32,809 bases of DNA from an uncultured Clostridia bacterium (GCA_947601445.1 CANQGD010000001.1:97608-130416), one strand, 5' to 3'; shown: positions 8,696 to 18,064, counted from the first letter of the stretch. Notes: generated by a model from the letters alone, not told the origin. Program-made: numbers and translations.

Positions 8696-9841
8696 TTGCA
8701 AGATATGTTAAACGAACTCAATCAAAGTAATGATATAATAAAAATAGTTGCCAGCAATCCCCTCAAAACTTCTTGCGAATATCGGAAAATTGTTTTGCAA
8801 CCGATGTTGTTGAGAGAAGAGGAATATTTTCAAGCGGAATTATTTAAGGGTACGCAGGTTATTCACAAAAATATTTCCGCAATAAAATTGTCCGAATGGG
8901 CAGAAAATAATTTGGAAGGAAAATATAAACAGATTCTTGTCTCCCTTCGGAATAAAGATGTGACATATTTATATTCAAAAGGAAAAACGACGCGTTTGGT
9001 ACAGTCCGTTGCGGAAAGAAAGCCGATTTTGCGCGCCAACAACAGAAAGAAAGAGTATATTTTGAATGAAGGCGATTACATACCCGCGATGTTTGATTTG
9101 GGTATTTTTACCAAGGACGCAAAAGTGGTTGCGGGTATGTACGACAAGTTCAAACAGATAAACCGATTTGTGGAAACAGTGGACGATTTGTTGAAAAATT
9201 ATGATACAAACAGCAGCCTTACGTTATTGGATTTCGGTTGCGGAAAATCTTATTTGACTTTTATAATTTATCATTATCTGACTAATATCAGACATATTCA
9301 AGCCAAAATAATCGGGTACGATCTGAAAACGGATGTGGTAGAGCAATGCAATGTGCTTGCTCGAAAATACGGATACGAAAATTTGCATTTTGTCGTTGCA
9401 GACGTCTCAAAAGACGTGCTTTATAACGAAAAAATCGATGTGGTCGTCTCTTTGCATGCTTGCGACACGGCAACGGACTATGCGTTGAATTTTGCAATTA
9501 AGCATCAAGTGCATTATATCTTTTCCGTACCGTGCTGTCAGCACGAAGTCAATAGCGACATTTCGCAAGGCGACGGGGATATTGGCGTGTTGTTGAAATA
9601 CGGAATTGTAAAGGAAAGAGTTTCTGCGCTTCTTACCGATACGATACGGGCGATGTTGCTTGAAGACGCGGGATACAAAGTGGATGTGATGGAGTTTGTG
9701 GATTTTTCTCATTCTCCCAAAAACATTATGTTGCGTTGCGTTAAAAAAGGGCGTTCAAAGCCGCACAATGCCCCAAAGATACGCGCTTTGATGGAAAAAT
9801 ATCATTTTAATCAAACATTGTACCGACTTTTGTACGAATAG
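8696..9841 (+). CDS. Class I SAM-dependent methyltransferase
   Basis: 381 aa. LTLLDFGCGKSYLTFIIYHYL is a SAM motif I; VVSLHACDTATDYALN, FSVPCCQHEVN. TTG at 8696 or ATG at 8705 could be the start. Confidence 0.8.
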   Translation: MQDMLNELNQSNDIIKIVASNPLKTSCEYRKIVLQPMLLREEEYFQAELFKGTQVIHKNISAIKLSEWAENNLEGKYKQILVSLRNKDVTYLYSKGKTTRLVQSVAERKPILRANNRKKEYILNEGDYIPAMFDLGIFTKDAKVVAGMYDKFKQINRFVETVDDLLKNYDTNSSLTLLDFGCGKSYLTFIIYHYLTNIRHIQAKIIGYDLKTDVVEQCNVLARKYGYENLHFVVADVSKDVLYNEKIDVVVSLHACDTATDYALNFAIKHQVHYIFSVPCCQHEVNSDISQGDGDIGVLLKYGIVKERVSALLTDTIRAMLLEDAGYKVDVMEFVDFSHSPKNIMLRCVKKGRSKPHNAPKIRALMEKYHFNQTLYRLLYE

Positions 9842-10386
9842 CGCATTTTACTATTAGTATAGAAACAACGTTCGCGTTTGCTCGGCGGATTTTCTTAGCC
9901 GCCAAGACGGAGAATTTGTAAATTTTTTTATTTTGAATTTTTTGTTAATCAATCCGCAAAACAATTTATTTTGTCCCTAACTTTGAAATGCAATTTGAAA
10001 ATTCCGGATAAATCCGAGGTTGCCGGTGTAATACTATAATTTTTTATTAGCTTCTTTTTTTAATAAATGCTTTTGAAAAGTGCATGGCGATAGTCGAAAA
10101 TGCAAATCCATTTGGCTTTTGACAAGTTGGTTTGTCTTTCATAACATATTATAAATGTATATAGATGATCAACGTTTTTATTAAAAGATTATATTGAAAA
10201 TAATTAAATTTAAACATTATATCGAATTCGTTTTAGGCTCAATTGATAATTTAAAGTAAATCCGAACTGTTTGTGTGGGCGAGTCGATTTCGAAACCATA
10301 ATTGGGTTTTATCAATGTAATTATCAAAACAAAGAGCGCAATGTTCTATCGTCAAGCCGACTTTCATATAATTTAGCAAACGTATT

Positions 10387-11859
10387 TTGGAGGCAGATAT
10401 GAACAACATCTATCAGGATATATCGGAGCGCACAAACGGTGATATATACATCGGCGTTGTGGGGCCGGTGAGGAGTGGTAAATCAACTTTTGTTACAAAT
10501 TTTATGACAAAGATGATCTTGCCCAATATTACGGATAAAAACGAACGCAAACGTACCAGAGACGAGCTTCCGCAGTCCGCAGACGGAAAGATAATTATGA
10601 CGACACAACCCAAATTTGTCCCCAATACGGCAATTCGATTGTCATTGAGCGACAAAGCAACTGCTAACGTTCGTTTGATCGATTGTGTGGGCTATCTTGT
10701 CGATGGCGCCGAAGGACACCTCGAAGGCGACAAAATGCGTTTGGTAAATACTCCGTGGTCCACGGAGCCCATTCCGTTTGAAAAGGCTGCGGAAATAGGA
10801 ACTCAAAAAGTGGCGACGGAGCACTCGACGATAGCCGTGGTTGTGACAACGGACGGCAGTATAGGTGAAATTCCGCGTCAAAATTATGTTTCGGCAGAGG
10901 AAAGAGTAGTCAGGGAACTGAAACAGGCGGGGAAACCGTTTGTCGTCGTACTCAATTGCACAAGTCCAACCGCAGAGCATGTTACCGAACTTGCATTTGC
11001 TTTGCAGGAAAAATACGGCGTTTCCGTGCTTCCTTTGAATGTTCAGTCGGCAGGGACTGCGGATATGGAGAAAGTTTTGCAAAGTATTTTGAAGGAATTT
11101 CCCGTTCGCAGAATCGGCATAGATTTGCCGCGATGGATGAGAGCGCTTGACAGAGATAACAAATTTATTACGGAAATAATAGAGAGAGTAAAACAACGTT
11201 GCGACGATGTTTGCAAAATGAAAGACGCCGACAAAATGATTTCCGCATTTAATGAGTGTGACTTCGCCGACAGTATTTCGATAACCGATCTGAATATGGG
11301 CAGCGGTGTGGCAAGTTACAGTTTTACGCCCAAAACGGATTTATTCTTTCGGATATTGTCGGAAGAGGCGGAAATGGATATAACGGATGAATTTTCGCTG
11401 ATGAGTTTTGTCACCGGCGCAGCTTATGCAAAAAAACGTTTTGAGGCAATGAAAGATGCTTTGGACGAAGCTGACGCAAACGGTTACGGAATCGTATATC
11501 CCAAATTGGATAATATGAGCCTGAATGAACCAGAAATTGTTCGACAAGGCAATATTTACGGCGTTCGACTCAAAGCCACATCTCCAAGTTACCATATCAT
11601 TAAAGTTGATGTTGCTACCGAAGTCAGCCCGATGGTAGGCACGGAGCAACAAAGCCAATATTTGCTTGCCGAATACAAGCAAAATCCCGACGCTATTTGG
11701 AACACAAATATGTTCGGAAAGACAATGGCGGGGTTGGCTCGTGAGGGATTGGAAGGCAAATGCAATGCGATGCCCATAGAAATAAAACAAAAGTTGACTA
11801 AAACGGTGGGTAAAATAGTAAACGAAAATCGCGGCGGCTTGTTCTGTCTCATTTTATGA
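10387..11859 (+). CDS. spoIVA: Stage IV sporulation protein A (SpoIVA)
   Basis: 490 aa. MNNIYQDISERTNGDIYIGVVGPVRSGKSTFVTNFM (Walker A) and C-terminal KTVGKIVNENRGGLFCLIL. The first Met of the ORF (10387) is upstream of a likely alternative ATG at 10399. Confidence 0.95.
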   Translation: MEADMNNIYQDISERTNGDIYIGVVGPVRSGKSTFVTNFMTKMILPNITDKNERKRTRDELPQSADGKIIMTTQPKFVPNTAIRLSLSDKATANVRLIDCVGYLVDGAEGHLEGDKMRLVNTPWSTEPIPFEKAAEIGTQKVATEHSTIAVVVTTDGSIGEIPRQNYVSAEERVVRELKQAGKPFVVVLNCTSPTAEHVTELAFALQEKYGVSVLPLNVQSAGTADMEKVLQSILKEFPVRRIGIDLPRWMRALDRDNKFITEIIERVKQRCDDVCKMKDADKMISAFNECDFADSISITDLNMGSGVASYSFTPKTDLFFRILSEEAEMDITDEFSLMSFVTGAAYAKKRFEAMKDALDEADANGYGIVYPKLDNMSLNEPEIVRQGNIYGVRLKATSPSYHIIKVDVATEVSPMVGTEQQSQYLLAEYKQNPDAIWNTNMFGKTMAGLAREGLEGKCNAMPIEIKQKLTKTVGKIVNENRGGLFCLIL

Positions 11860-11957
11860 CATAAAACAGTGTGTAAATAATAAATCTGTCCGATACGTAA
11901 ATAGCCTTCAATCTGCGCGCAGCCCTAATACAAATTTTCAAAACGGCTGGACGTGGT

Positions 11958-12000
11958 ACGCACTCCTAAGTTTCTGACTTTGGGAGTGCGTTCCGTTTTT
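11958..12000 (+). terminator. Intrinsic terminator downstream of spoIVA
   Basis: ACGCACTCC (11958-11966) pairs with GGGAGTGCGT (11982-11991), followed by ttccgttttt. Confidence 0.7.
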
Positions 12001-12386
12001 ATGCCGTTTTCATAGATGGGATTGTAAAAGAGATAGCCGTTTTGTGATTTGATTTTTCGTTGTTTTCAAGAATATTTCCATACATTTTTTAAGTTTCCGG
12101 GTTGGACAATGCCGATGTCAATGATTTCTTTATCAAGTTTCTCCTTGATGCCATTATAACAAATAAAAGTCTTGTCATTCATAATTAAACAATAAAACAC
12201 CTTATTTCATAACAAATTAAAAAGATAATGTTAAGAATAAAATACTTAAATAACGTTAAAGAAGATGAAAATATTGTGGATTGTTTCAAGTTAATTGCTT
12301 TTATTTTACGACGAATGGTGCGGTATAGTGAGTGTTTGAGAAGCGCTTAAATATAAATCGTAGCAGAATTTTCTCAAAATACATAC

Positions 12387-12438
12387 TTACAATATCAGAA
12401 AATTGTAAAACGGACGCTACTATTTGTAACATAGTATT
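12387..12438 (+). repeat. Dispersed two-hairpin element, copy 2
   Basis: ttACAATATCAGAAAATTGTAAAACGGACGCTACTATTTGTAACATAGTATT. Perfect TTACAAT/ATTGTAA arm and TACTAT/ATAGTA arm; 20 of 21 nt of GCTACTATTTGTGACATAGTA shared with copy 1. Confidence 0.6.
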
Positions 12439-12471
12439 CAAAGTGTAAAAATTCCTGCACAAACCGACGTC

Positions 12472-13197
12472 TTATTGTTCGTCATATAGCTCTTTAAGTT
12501 TTTTCAGTATTTTATTTTCCAACCGTGAAATTTGAACTTGCGATACTCCCATTTTGCGTGCAATCTCACCTTGCGTCATGTCTCTGAAATAGCGCAGCAC
12601 GACAATTTTCTGCTCGCGCGGCGACAATTTTTCGAGCATATCTTTCAATATGAGTTTGTCCATCATTTTTTTATCCTCATCGGTAGGTAAATGTTCGATC
12701 AGCTCTGTTTGTTTTCCGTCCTTGTCGTTTGCTTTTTCGTAAAGGGAAACGGGCAATCGAGTTGCGTCCATTGCAAAAATAACGTCGGTGGGATCGATTT
12801 CAAAATGTTCGGCAATTTGTTGTATTGTGGGATTGTTTCCGTCCTCTTTAAGTTGTTCGTCTACATAGCGTGTTATTTTTGCCGATAAACTTTTGAGTGA
12901 ACGAGATACTTTTAAATATCCGTCGTCTCGCATGTAACGTTTTATTTCTCCCAAAATCATCGGCACGGCGTAAGTGGAAAACCGTACATTGTGTTCGTAC
13001 GAAAAATTCATTATACTTTTGAGCAATCCAATGCTGGCGATTTGATACAAATCGTCGTATTCGATGTGTTTTCCGAGATAACGCTTTATTATGCTTTTCA
13101 ATAGCGGTGCATTTTCCGTAAGCAATAACGTTGTGGCGCTTTCATCACCCTGTTGTGCTTTTGCGATGAGCGTCATAGTTTCTTCGTGACTCAGCAT
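12472..13197 (-). CDS. sigF: RNA polymerase sporulation sigma factor SigF
   Basis: 241 aa sigma-70 family: YDDLYQIASIGLLKSIMNF, FSTYAVPMILGEIKRYMRDDG, TQGEIARKMGVSQVQISRLENKIL. Located directly after spoIIAB. Confidence 0.93.
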   Translation of the reverse strand: MLSHEETMTLIAKAQQGDESATTLLLTENAPLLKSIIKRYLGKHIEYDDLYQIASIGLLKSIMNFSYEHNVRFSTYAVPMILGEIKRYMRDDGYLKVSRSLKSLSAKITRYVDEQLKEDGNNPTIQQIAEHFEIDPTDVIFAMDATRLPVSLYEKANDKDGKQTELIEHLPTDEDKKMMDKLILKDMLEKLSPREQKIVVLRYFRDMTQGEIARKMGVSQVQISRLENKILKKLKELYDEQ

Positions 13198-13203
13198 AGT
13201 TTG

Positions 13204-13626
13204 TCATGCCACCTTTTTCACTAACTTTACCGTGGTGTGCCCTTTTGAGGAGGTTACGCAAACGTTGTCGCAAAATGCCTGCATAACAGTAAACCCCATT
13301 CCGGAGCGCTCGCCTGTGGATGTTGTGGTGAAAAACGGTTTCATTGCTTGTTCTACGTTTTCTATGCCAATGCCGAAATCGCAAATTTCCACTGTCAATG
13401 TGTCCTCGGTGAGGCTGCAAGCAATTTCTATTGTGCCTTGCTGCGCCCCGTTATAGGCGTGTACGATACAGTTTGTAACAGCTTCCGAAACGGCAGTTTT
13501 TACATCTTCAATCTGCTCTAAGGTGGGATTTATTTGCACAAAAAACGCGGCAACAACGCTGCGAGCAAAACTTTCATTTTGGGATTTAGCTTCTATGGTG
13601 AGTTTCATACTGTTAATTGTTGACAT
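13204..13626 (-). CDS. spoIIAB: Anti-sigma F factor SpoIIAB (serine kinase)
   Basis: 140 aa GHKL kinase: EAVTNCIVHAYNG, CDFGIGIENVEQAMKPFFTT, ERSGMGFTVMQAFCD. Confidence 0.93.
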   Translation of the reverse strand: MSTINSMKLTIEAKSQNESFARSVVAAFFVQINPTLEQIEDVKTAVSEAVTNCIVHAYNGAQQGTIEIACSLTEDTLTVEICDFGIGIENVEQAMKPFFTTTSTGERSGMGFTVMQAFCDNVCVTSSKGHTTVKLVKKVA

Positions 13627-13661
13627 GAATATTAAACCTCTTTCAATTTTGTTGAATTTTT

Positions 13662-13967
13662 TTAGACGCGGCTAATGATCTCGTATAAGCCCGACATTTT
13701 GAATATTTTATCCACGGTAGGGGAGGGATTGCGTACGTACAGTCGTTTGTTTTGTTTTTTCATAATTTTGTATCTGCCTATAATCACCCCGATACCCGTG
13801 GAATCCATAAAAGAAAGCCGACTCAAATCCAACACGGCGTCATTAAAATCTTCTTGCTCGATTTTCTCGTCGAGTTTTTTTCTGACGAATGGGGCGGAGT
13901 GTTCATCCAACTCTCCGATCAAGCCAAAGACTAAGTTGTTACCTTCAAAATTTGTGTATACTTCCAT
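13662..13967 (-). CDS. spoIIAA: Anti-sigma F factor antagonist SpoIIAA (STAS)
   Basis: 101 aa from MEVYTNFEGNNLVFGLIGELDEHSAPFVRKKLDE; LSFMDSTGIGVIIGRYK is the STAS phosphorylation motif. Start at 13967 chosen over the longer ORF because AGGGAGGAAC lies directly upstream. Confidence 0.93.
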   Translation of the reverse strand: MEVYTNFEGNNLVFGLIGELDEHSAPFVRKKLDEKIEQEDFNDAVLDLSRLSFMDSTGIGVIIGRYKIMKKQNKRLYVRNPSPTVDKIFKMSGLYEIISRV

Positions 13968-14092
13968 TTTGTTCCTCCCTGTACAATGGTAGTGGATTTT
14001 CTTATTTTGTTTTTGTATTGTTTTGTAATTTTGCTTTACAAAATGTCGAAGCGTCTTATAAACTTTTTTTACAAAAAAATGTGCTAAAAAAG

Positions 14093-14121
14093 TTGACACA
14101 AATCGCAAAATATTGTAATAT
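14093..14121 (+). promoter_or_regulatory. SigA promoter of the tRNA cluster
   Basis: TTGACA (14093-14098), 17-nt spacer, TAATAT (14116-14121); 22 nt before tRNA-Pro. Confidence 0.75.
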
Positions 14122-14143
14122 GAAAAAGCTGATGTTGATACAT

Positions 14144-14220
14144 CGGGGTGTAGCGCAGTTTGGTAGCGCACATGGTTTGGGACCATGGGGTCGCAGGTTC
14201 GAATCCTGTCGCCCCGACCA
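14144..14220 (+). tRNA. tRNA-Pro (TGG)
   Basis: CGGGGTG acceptor, GGTTTGGGACC anticodon arm, GGTTCGAATCC T-arm, encoded CCA. Confidence 0.95.
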
Positions 14221-14242
14221 AATGATTGCTCGCTAAGTTTTA

Positions 14243-14319
14243 GGGCCTTTAGCTCAGTTGGTTAGAGCGGTCGGCTCATAACCGATTGGTCCGGGGTTCA
14301 AGTCCCTGAAGGCCCACCA
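14243..14319 (+). tRNA. tRNA with CAT anticodon (elongator Met or Ile2; not resolved)
   Basis: GGGCCTT/AAGGCCC acceptor, CGGCTCATAACCG anticodon arm, GGTTCAAGTCC, encoded CCA. Confidence 0.92.
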
Positions 14320-14339
14320 AATGCAAAACAAATACTTAT

Positions 14340-14416
14340 GGCCCGGTAGTACAGATGGTTAGTACGCCAGCCTGTCACGCTGGAGGTCGAGGGTTCGAGC
14401 CCCTTCCGGGTCGCCA
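14340..14416 (+). tRNA. tRNA-Asp (GTC)
   Basis: GGCCCGG/CCGGGTC acceptor, CAGCCTGTCACGCTG anticodon arm, GGTTCGAGCC, encoded CCA. Confidence 0.95.
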
Positions 14417-14423
14417 ATGTTTT

Positions 14424-14499
14424 GCTTCGGTAGCTCAGTAGGTAGAGCAGGGGACTGAAAATCCCCGTGTCGGTGGTTCGATTCCGCCCCGAAGCACCA
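14424..14499 (+). tRNA. tRNA-Phe (GAA)
   Basis: GCTTCGG/CCGAAGC acceptor, GGGGACTGAAAATCCCC anticodon arm, GGTTCGATTCC, encoded CCA. Confidence 0.95.
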
Positions 14500-14520
14500 C
14501 ATTGTTGGCAACAAAATAGT

Positions 14521-14597
14521 GCTGGTGTAGCTCAATCAGGCAGAGCAATTGATTTGTAATCAATAGGTTGATGGTTCGATTCCGTTCACCAGCTCCA
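14521..14597 (+). tRNA. tRNA-Thr (TGT)
   Basis: GCTGGTG/CACCAGC acceptor, ATTGATTTGTAATCAAT anticodon arm, GGTTCGATTCC, encoded CCA. Confidence 0.92.
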
Positions 14598-14619
14598 TTT
14601 TTTTATTAGCAAATATTTT

Positions 14620-14704
<85 letters not shown>

Positions 14705-14759
14705 AAGCCTCTCGATTACGCAGTGTGTGGTTGGGGGACTTTTTTTTGCTCATTTAGCA

Positions 14760-14788
14760 TTGCAAAAGCCGATACTATTTGATATAAT
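14760..14788 (+). promoter_or_regulatory. Putative SigA promoter of the GNAT gene
   Basis: TTGCAA (14760-14765), 17-nt spacer, TATAAT (14783-14788); 33 nt before the GTG start. Confidence 0.6.
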
Positions 14789-14820
14789 GTTGCCACACGG
14801 TTTATAAAGGTAGTAATCAA

Positions 14821-15372
14821 GTGAATATAGAAATCGATGTCAGCAACGTAATCTTGCGCACAAACAGGCTAATATTACGTCCCTGGACAATGGACGATTT
14901 GGACGAATTTTACGAATTTTACGAATACGCCTCGGCGGACGGTGTAGGTCAGATGGCAGGTTGGCTCCCGCACGAGAACAAAGAAACTTCGCTTGCCGTA
15001 CTTCAACGTTTTATCGCGGAGAAGAAAACTTTCGCATTGGAATTTGAAAGCAAAGTCATCGGATCGTTGGGAATAGAGGAGTACGACGATCGGGAATTGC
15101 CCGAATTTCAAAGCAAGCGCGGCAGGGAATTGGGATTTGTTCTTTCCAAAGATTATTGGGGCCGCGGTCTTATGCCGGAGGCGGTAAAAGCCGCAACGAA
15201 ATATTTATTTAACGATCTTGATTTGGATTTTATCGTATGCGGACACTTTGTCGATAACGTCCGATCTATGAGAGTACAGGAAAAATGCGGTTTCAAGCAT
15301 TACAAACTTATTAAAACGACCACGGAATACGGCACCGTAAAAGATTGTTGGCTTTCAATACTTGAACGATGA
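14821..15372 (+). CDS. GNAT family N-acetyltransferase (RimJ/RimL-like)
   Basis: 183 aa, GTG start. RTNRLILRPWTMDDLDEFYEF, LGFVLSKDYWGRGLMPEAVKAATKYLF, NVRSMRVQEKCGFKHYK. Confidence 0.88.
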   Translation: MNIEIDVSNVILRTNRLILRPWTMDDLDEFYEFYEYASADGVGQMAGWLPHENKETSLAVLQRFIAEKKTFALEFESKVIGSLGIEEYDDRELPEFQSKRGRELGFVLSKDYWGRGLMPEAVKAATKYLFNDLDLDFIVCGHFVDNVRSMRVQEKCGFKHYKLIKTTTEYGTVKDCWLSILER

Positions 15373-15381
15373 GGAGAAGTT

Positions 15382-16503
15382 ATGCGGCAAAAGTTGATAA
15401 AACCCGATTGGAAAAACAATATTCTGAATATTTCCGCAACGTTTGCGGAATTTCTCGGCGCGCCCAACGATAACGCGACTTTGCCGATACTTGCCGAGCA
15501 GCTGAAAAAAGATTATAAAAACGTAGTGTACATTTGTTTCGACGGCATGGGGATCAACCCGTTGGAACGTAATTTGCCGCAGGATGATTTTTTGAGACGG
15601 CGCATTGTGCAGGTTTTGACTTCTACGTTTCCCTCCACGACGACAAATGCAACGACGAGTCTTTGCACAAACAAATTGCCTCTCGAACACGGCTGGCTCG
15701 GGTGGAGTTTGCACTTTGACGAAGTTGGGCGCAATGTTGACATTTTTCTTAACAAGGATTCTCAAACGGGCGAAGAATTGGTGTTTGAAAGCCCGTTAGA
15801 AGACTATCGCGACGGTTATTTTTATCACGGCACACGTGATGATTACAAAGTACGCACAGTCAATCCCAAATATGTTCACTGCAAAGAAGAATATAATACG
15901 GTTGTAGAGACGATTGAGGATTTTTTTGACGCAATAGAGCGCATTTGCAACGAAGACGGCAAGCATTTTGTTTATTGTTATTGTCCGCAACCGGATGGTT
16001 GTATGCACGAAAACGGCGTGACCTGCCCGGAAACCAAATTGTTATTGAAACAAATTTCAGACGGTATGCGTCATCTCTCGGAAAACACCGAGGACACATT
16101 ATTTGTCGTCTCTGCGGATCACGGACAAGTGGACATTGCGGGGTACATAAATTGGAAAGACGAGGCTGAACTGAATGAAATGTTGGAGTGTCCACCCTTT
16201 CTTGACAGTCGTTCTCCTTGTTTTAGGGTAAAAAAGGGAATGAAACGAAAGTTTGCAAAGTTATTTCGCAAAAAGTACGGCGAGGATTTTGTCCTTTTCC
16301 CAACAAAGTATCTCGTCAAGCACAATTACTTTGGCGATAGAGGCAAGTATGCCTATTTATTGGGTGATTTTGTGGCGTCCGGCACATACACCCATAAAAT
16401 GCTGATTTTGTTAAAAGACAATCCGCATTTTCATAAAGGACATCATACTGCGCTGACAGAAGAAATGCTTGTGCCTCTTATCTTTATTGAAAGCGTGCGC
16501 TAA
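15382..16503 (+). CDS. Alkaline phosphatase-fold protein (type I phosphodiesterase/nucleotide pyrophosphatase-like)
   Basis: 373 aa. VVYICFDGMGINPLERN, STFPSTTTNATTSLCTNKLPLEHGWLGW, FVVSADHGQVDI, HKGHHTALTEEMLVPLIF. Confidence 0.8.
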   Translation: MRQKLIKPDWKNNILNISATFAEFLGAPNDNATLPILAEQLKKDYKNVVYICFDGMGINPLERNLPQDDFLRRRIVQVLTSTFPSTTTNATTSLCTNKLPLEHGWLGWSLHFDEVGRNVDIFLNKDSQTGEELVFESPLEDYRDGYFYHGTRDDYKVRTVNPKYVHCKEEYNTVVETIEDFFDAIERICNEDGKHFVYCYCPQPDGCMHENGVTCPETKLLLKQISDGMRHLSENTEDTLFVVSADHGQVDIAGYINWKDEAELNEMLECPPFLDSRSPCFRVKKGMKRKFAKLFRKKYGEDFVLFPTKYLVKHNYFGDRGKYAYLLGDFVASGTYTHKMLILLKDNPHFHKGHHTALTEEMLVPLIFIESVR

Positions 16504-16678
16504 TATTTTTCGTAATAATTTGCGGAATAGTATTATTTTGAAGCGGCTTTCAATTTGGAGTTCCGATAGAGAATAAATTTAGTTTGTTTCTGCGTAGGTA
16601 GCCGGGTATATTTGGACGGTAAATTTTGAATAAAATATTTCTCGTAATGAAGCGGTGGTGATGTTAAAAATTTAATTT

Positions 16679-16707
16679 TGGCAAAAGCATATTTTATCAG
16701 TGTAATC
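16679..16707 (+). promoter_or_regulatory. Putative orphan SigA-like promoter in a gene-free region
   Basis: TTGGCA (16679-16684), 17-nt spacer, TGTAAT (16702-16707); no ORF downstream before the terminator at 16811-16843. Confidence 0.4.
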
Positions 16708-16810
16708 GAAATATTTGAGGCTAAATCGGCTTAAAACCGTATTGAGTATGATGTGGTTGCCTTAATATTCAAACCAAAGAATATTTTGATAAAAAATTTC
16801 AAGTATTTTT

Positions 16811-16843
16811 GTCGTTCGCATATTGGTCGAACGGCGTTTTTTT
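16811..16843 (+). terminator. Orphan intrinsic terminator
   Basis: GTCGTTCG (16811-16818) pairs with CGAACGGC (16828-16835), followed by gTTTTTTT; over 300 nt beyond the end of the nearest upstream ORF. Confidence 0.65.
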
Positions 16844-17098
16844 ACACATAATTTAATTCGGAAATGTTGTCAGTGTGCTGGTGGGATTGGATTGTGCGGT
16901 AAGCGATGTAAAGCGTGGATTGTGCTGAAAAAACATTATGCGCACAGGATCGCAGATTCTGCGTATTAGCATTTAATTCATTTGTTTTATTAGTGTTGCG
17001 GTTATTTATTTAGCGGATTACAACGATTTTTGCAATGACAATTGTCGTAATTATAAATTTGTTATTTAATATTCTTCTAAATTACAAAATTTTGTTGT

Positions 17099-17150
17099 TT
17101 ACAATGGCGAAAAATTGCAATTTGCAGACTAATATGTTAGACATAGTAAT
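17099..17150 (+). repeat. Dispersed two-hairpin element, copy 3 (more diverged)
   Basis: ttACAATGGCGAAAAATTGCAATTTGCAGACTAATATGTTAGACATAGTAAT. Aligns without gaps to copies 1 and 2; ends ACAAT[G]GCGA and ACATAGTA.T conserved; arms imperfect. Confidence 0.5.
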
Positions 17151-17174
17151 AAAAATTTTTAATTTTGTATAATT

Positions 17175-17717
17175 TTGATTACACTCGACAAACTATTCTC
17201 GATGATAGTTGTAACTGCAACGCTGTTGTTTGTGCTGCTTGTTTTTGCGCCGTTTTATTTGCGTGTCGATGTCTCTTTGTATTTCAAGAGGTTGGCAGCA
17301 GATGTAAATATTGGCATTGGAGCGGTAGACGTTATTAAAGAAAACGTTCGAATTGCAAACGGAAGTATTTGTTGCAATGGAACGATAACAACTGATGTTG
17401 GATTGAAAAACGTCGACAGAAAAAACGGTATAGAATTGTTGAAGTGTATCACGGTTGATAAGATAGCGGTTTCCGTCTACAACAATTTTACCGAATCTTT
17501 CACAAAACGTTTTGCCATACAAAATTCGATTTTGGCTTTGGCAACGGCAACTGCGTGCAATTTGTTTCATTGTCAATTGTATTCGGAATGTCTGGGTACG
17601 TTGAATGAAAATCGCGTCAGAGTCCGTGCAGCTATAAGTTTCAGCGTTGCAGAACTGTCATTTTGTTTGTTGAAACAGGGAGTAAGAAAATGGAAAACAC
17701 ACAAATCAGAGAAATAG
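17175..17717 (+). CDS. YtfI-like protein (possible DUF2953), membrane-anchored
   Basis: 180 aa with N-terminal hydrophobic segment MIVVTATLLFVLLVFAPFYLRVDVSLYF; sits directly upstream of ytfJ, as ytfI does in B. subtilis. Start uncertain (TTG 17175 or ATG 17202). Confidence 0.5.
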   Translation: MITLDKLFSMIVVTATLLFVLLVFAPFYLRVDVSLYFKRLAADVNIGIGAVDVIKENVRIANGSICCNGTITTDVGLKNVDRKNGIELLKCITVDKIAVSVYNNFTESFTKRFAIQNSILALATATACNLFHCQLYSECLGTLNENRVRVRAAISFSVAELSFCLLKQGVRKWKTHKSEK

Positions 17718-18064
17718 TGGAGACAGCCGTATCAAATCTTAGCAAGATCGCAGAAGTGAACACTATTGTAGGACAACCTCTTGTAACAATGGACGGTACA
17801 ACTATAATGCCCGTTTCGCAAATCACGTTTGCGTTTATGGCGGGCGGCGGTGAATACGGCAACAAAGCGGCAAAGCGCGGATTTACGCGAGACGGTATCG
17901 ACGCAAATTTTGCCGGTGGTTCCGGCGGAGGCGCCACGCTCACTCCCGTCTGCTTTTTGGTTGTAAGCGACGGTGGAGTTAAAGTTATAGAGGCGGACAA
18001 ATCCAATACGATAGAAAAAATTTTCGACGTTGCAAAGGACGTAGTCAATACTTTCAAGGCGTAA
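17690..18064 (+). CDS. ytfJ: Sporulation protein YtfJ/GerW family
   Basis: 124 aa from MENTQIREIVETAVSNLSKIAEVNTIVGQPLVTMDGTTIMPVSQITFAFMAGGGEYG...GGSGGGATLTPVCFLVV. Overlaps the upstream ORF end. Confidence 0.9.
   Translation: MENTQIREIVETAVSNLSKIAEVNTIVGQPLVTMDGTTIMPVSQITFAFMAGGGEYGNKAAKRGFTRDGIDANFAGGSGGGATLTPVCFLVVSDGGVKVIEADKSNTIEKIFDVAKDVVNTFKA

Noticed and set aside
9815-9865. Possible fifth element copy (GTACGAATAGCGCATTTTACTATTAGTATAG)
   Set aside because: Shares only TACTATT and GAATAGCG fragments; spacing between the blocks does not fit and it overlaps the stop of the methyltransferase CDS.
10340-10386. SigE promoter upstream of spoIVA (CATATAAT)
   Set aside because: The -10-like octamer is present but I could not find a convincing SigE -35 at proper spacing, so not listed as a feature.
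14771-14790. GATACTATTTGATATAATG, resembling the element core
   Set aside because: Lacks the ACAAT half and is better explained as the spacer and -10 of a SigA promoter for the GNAT gene.
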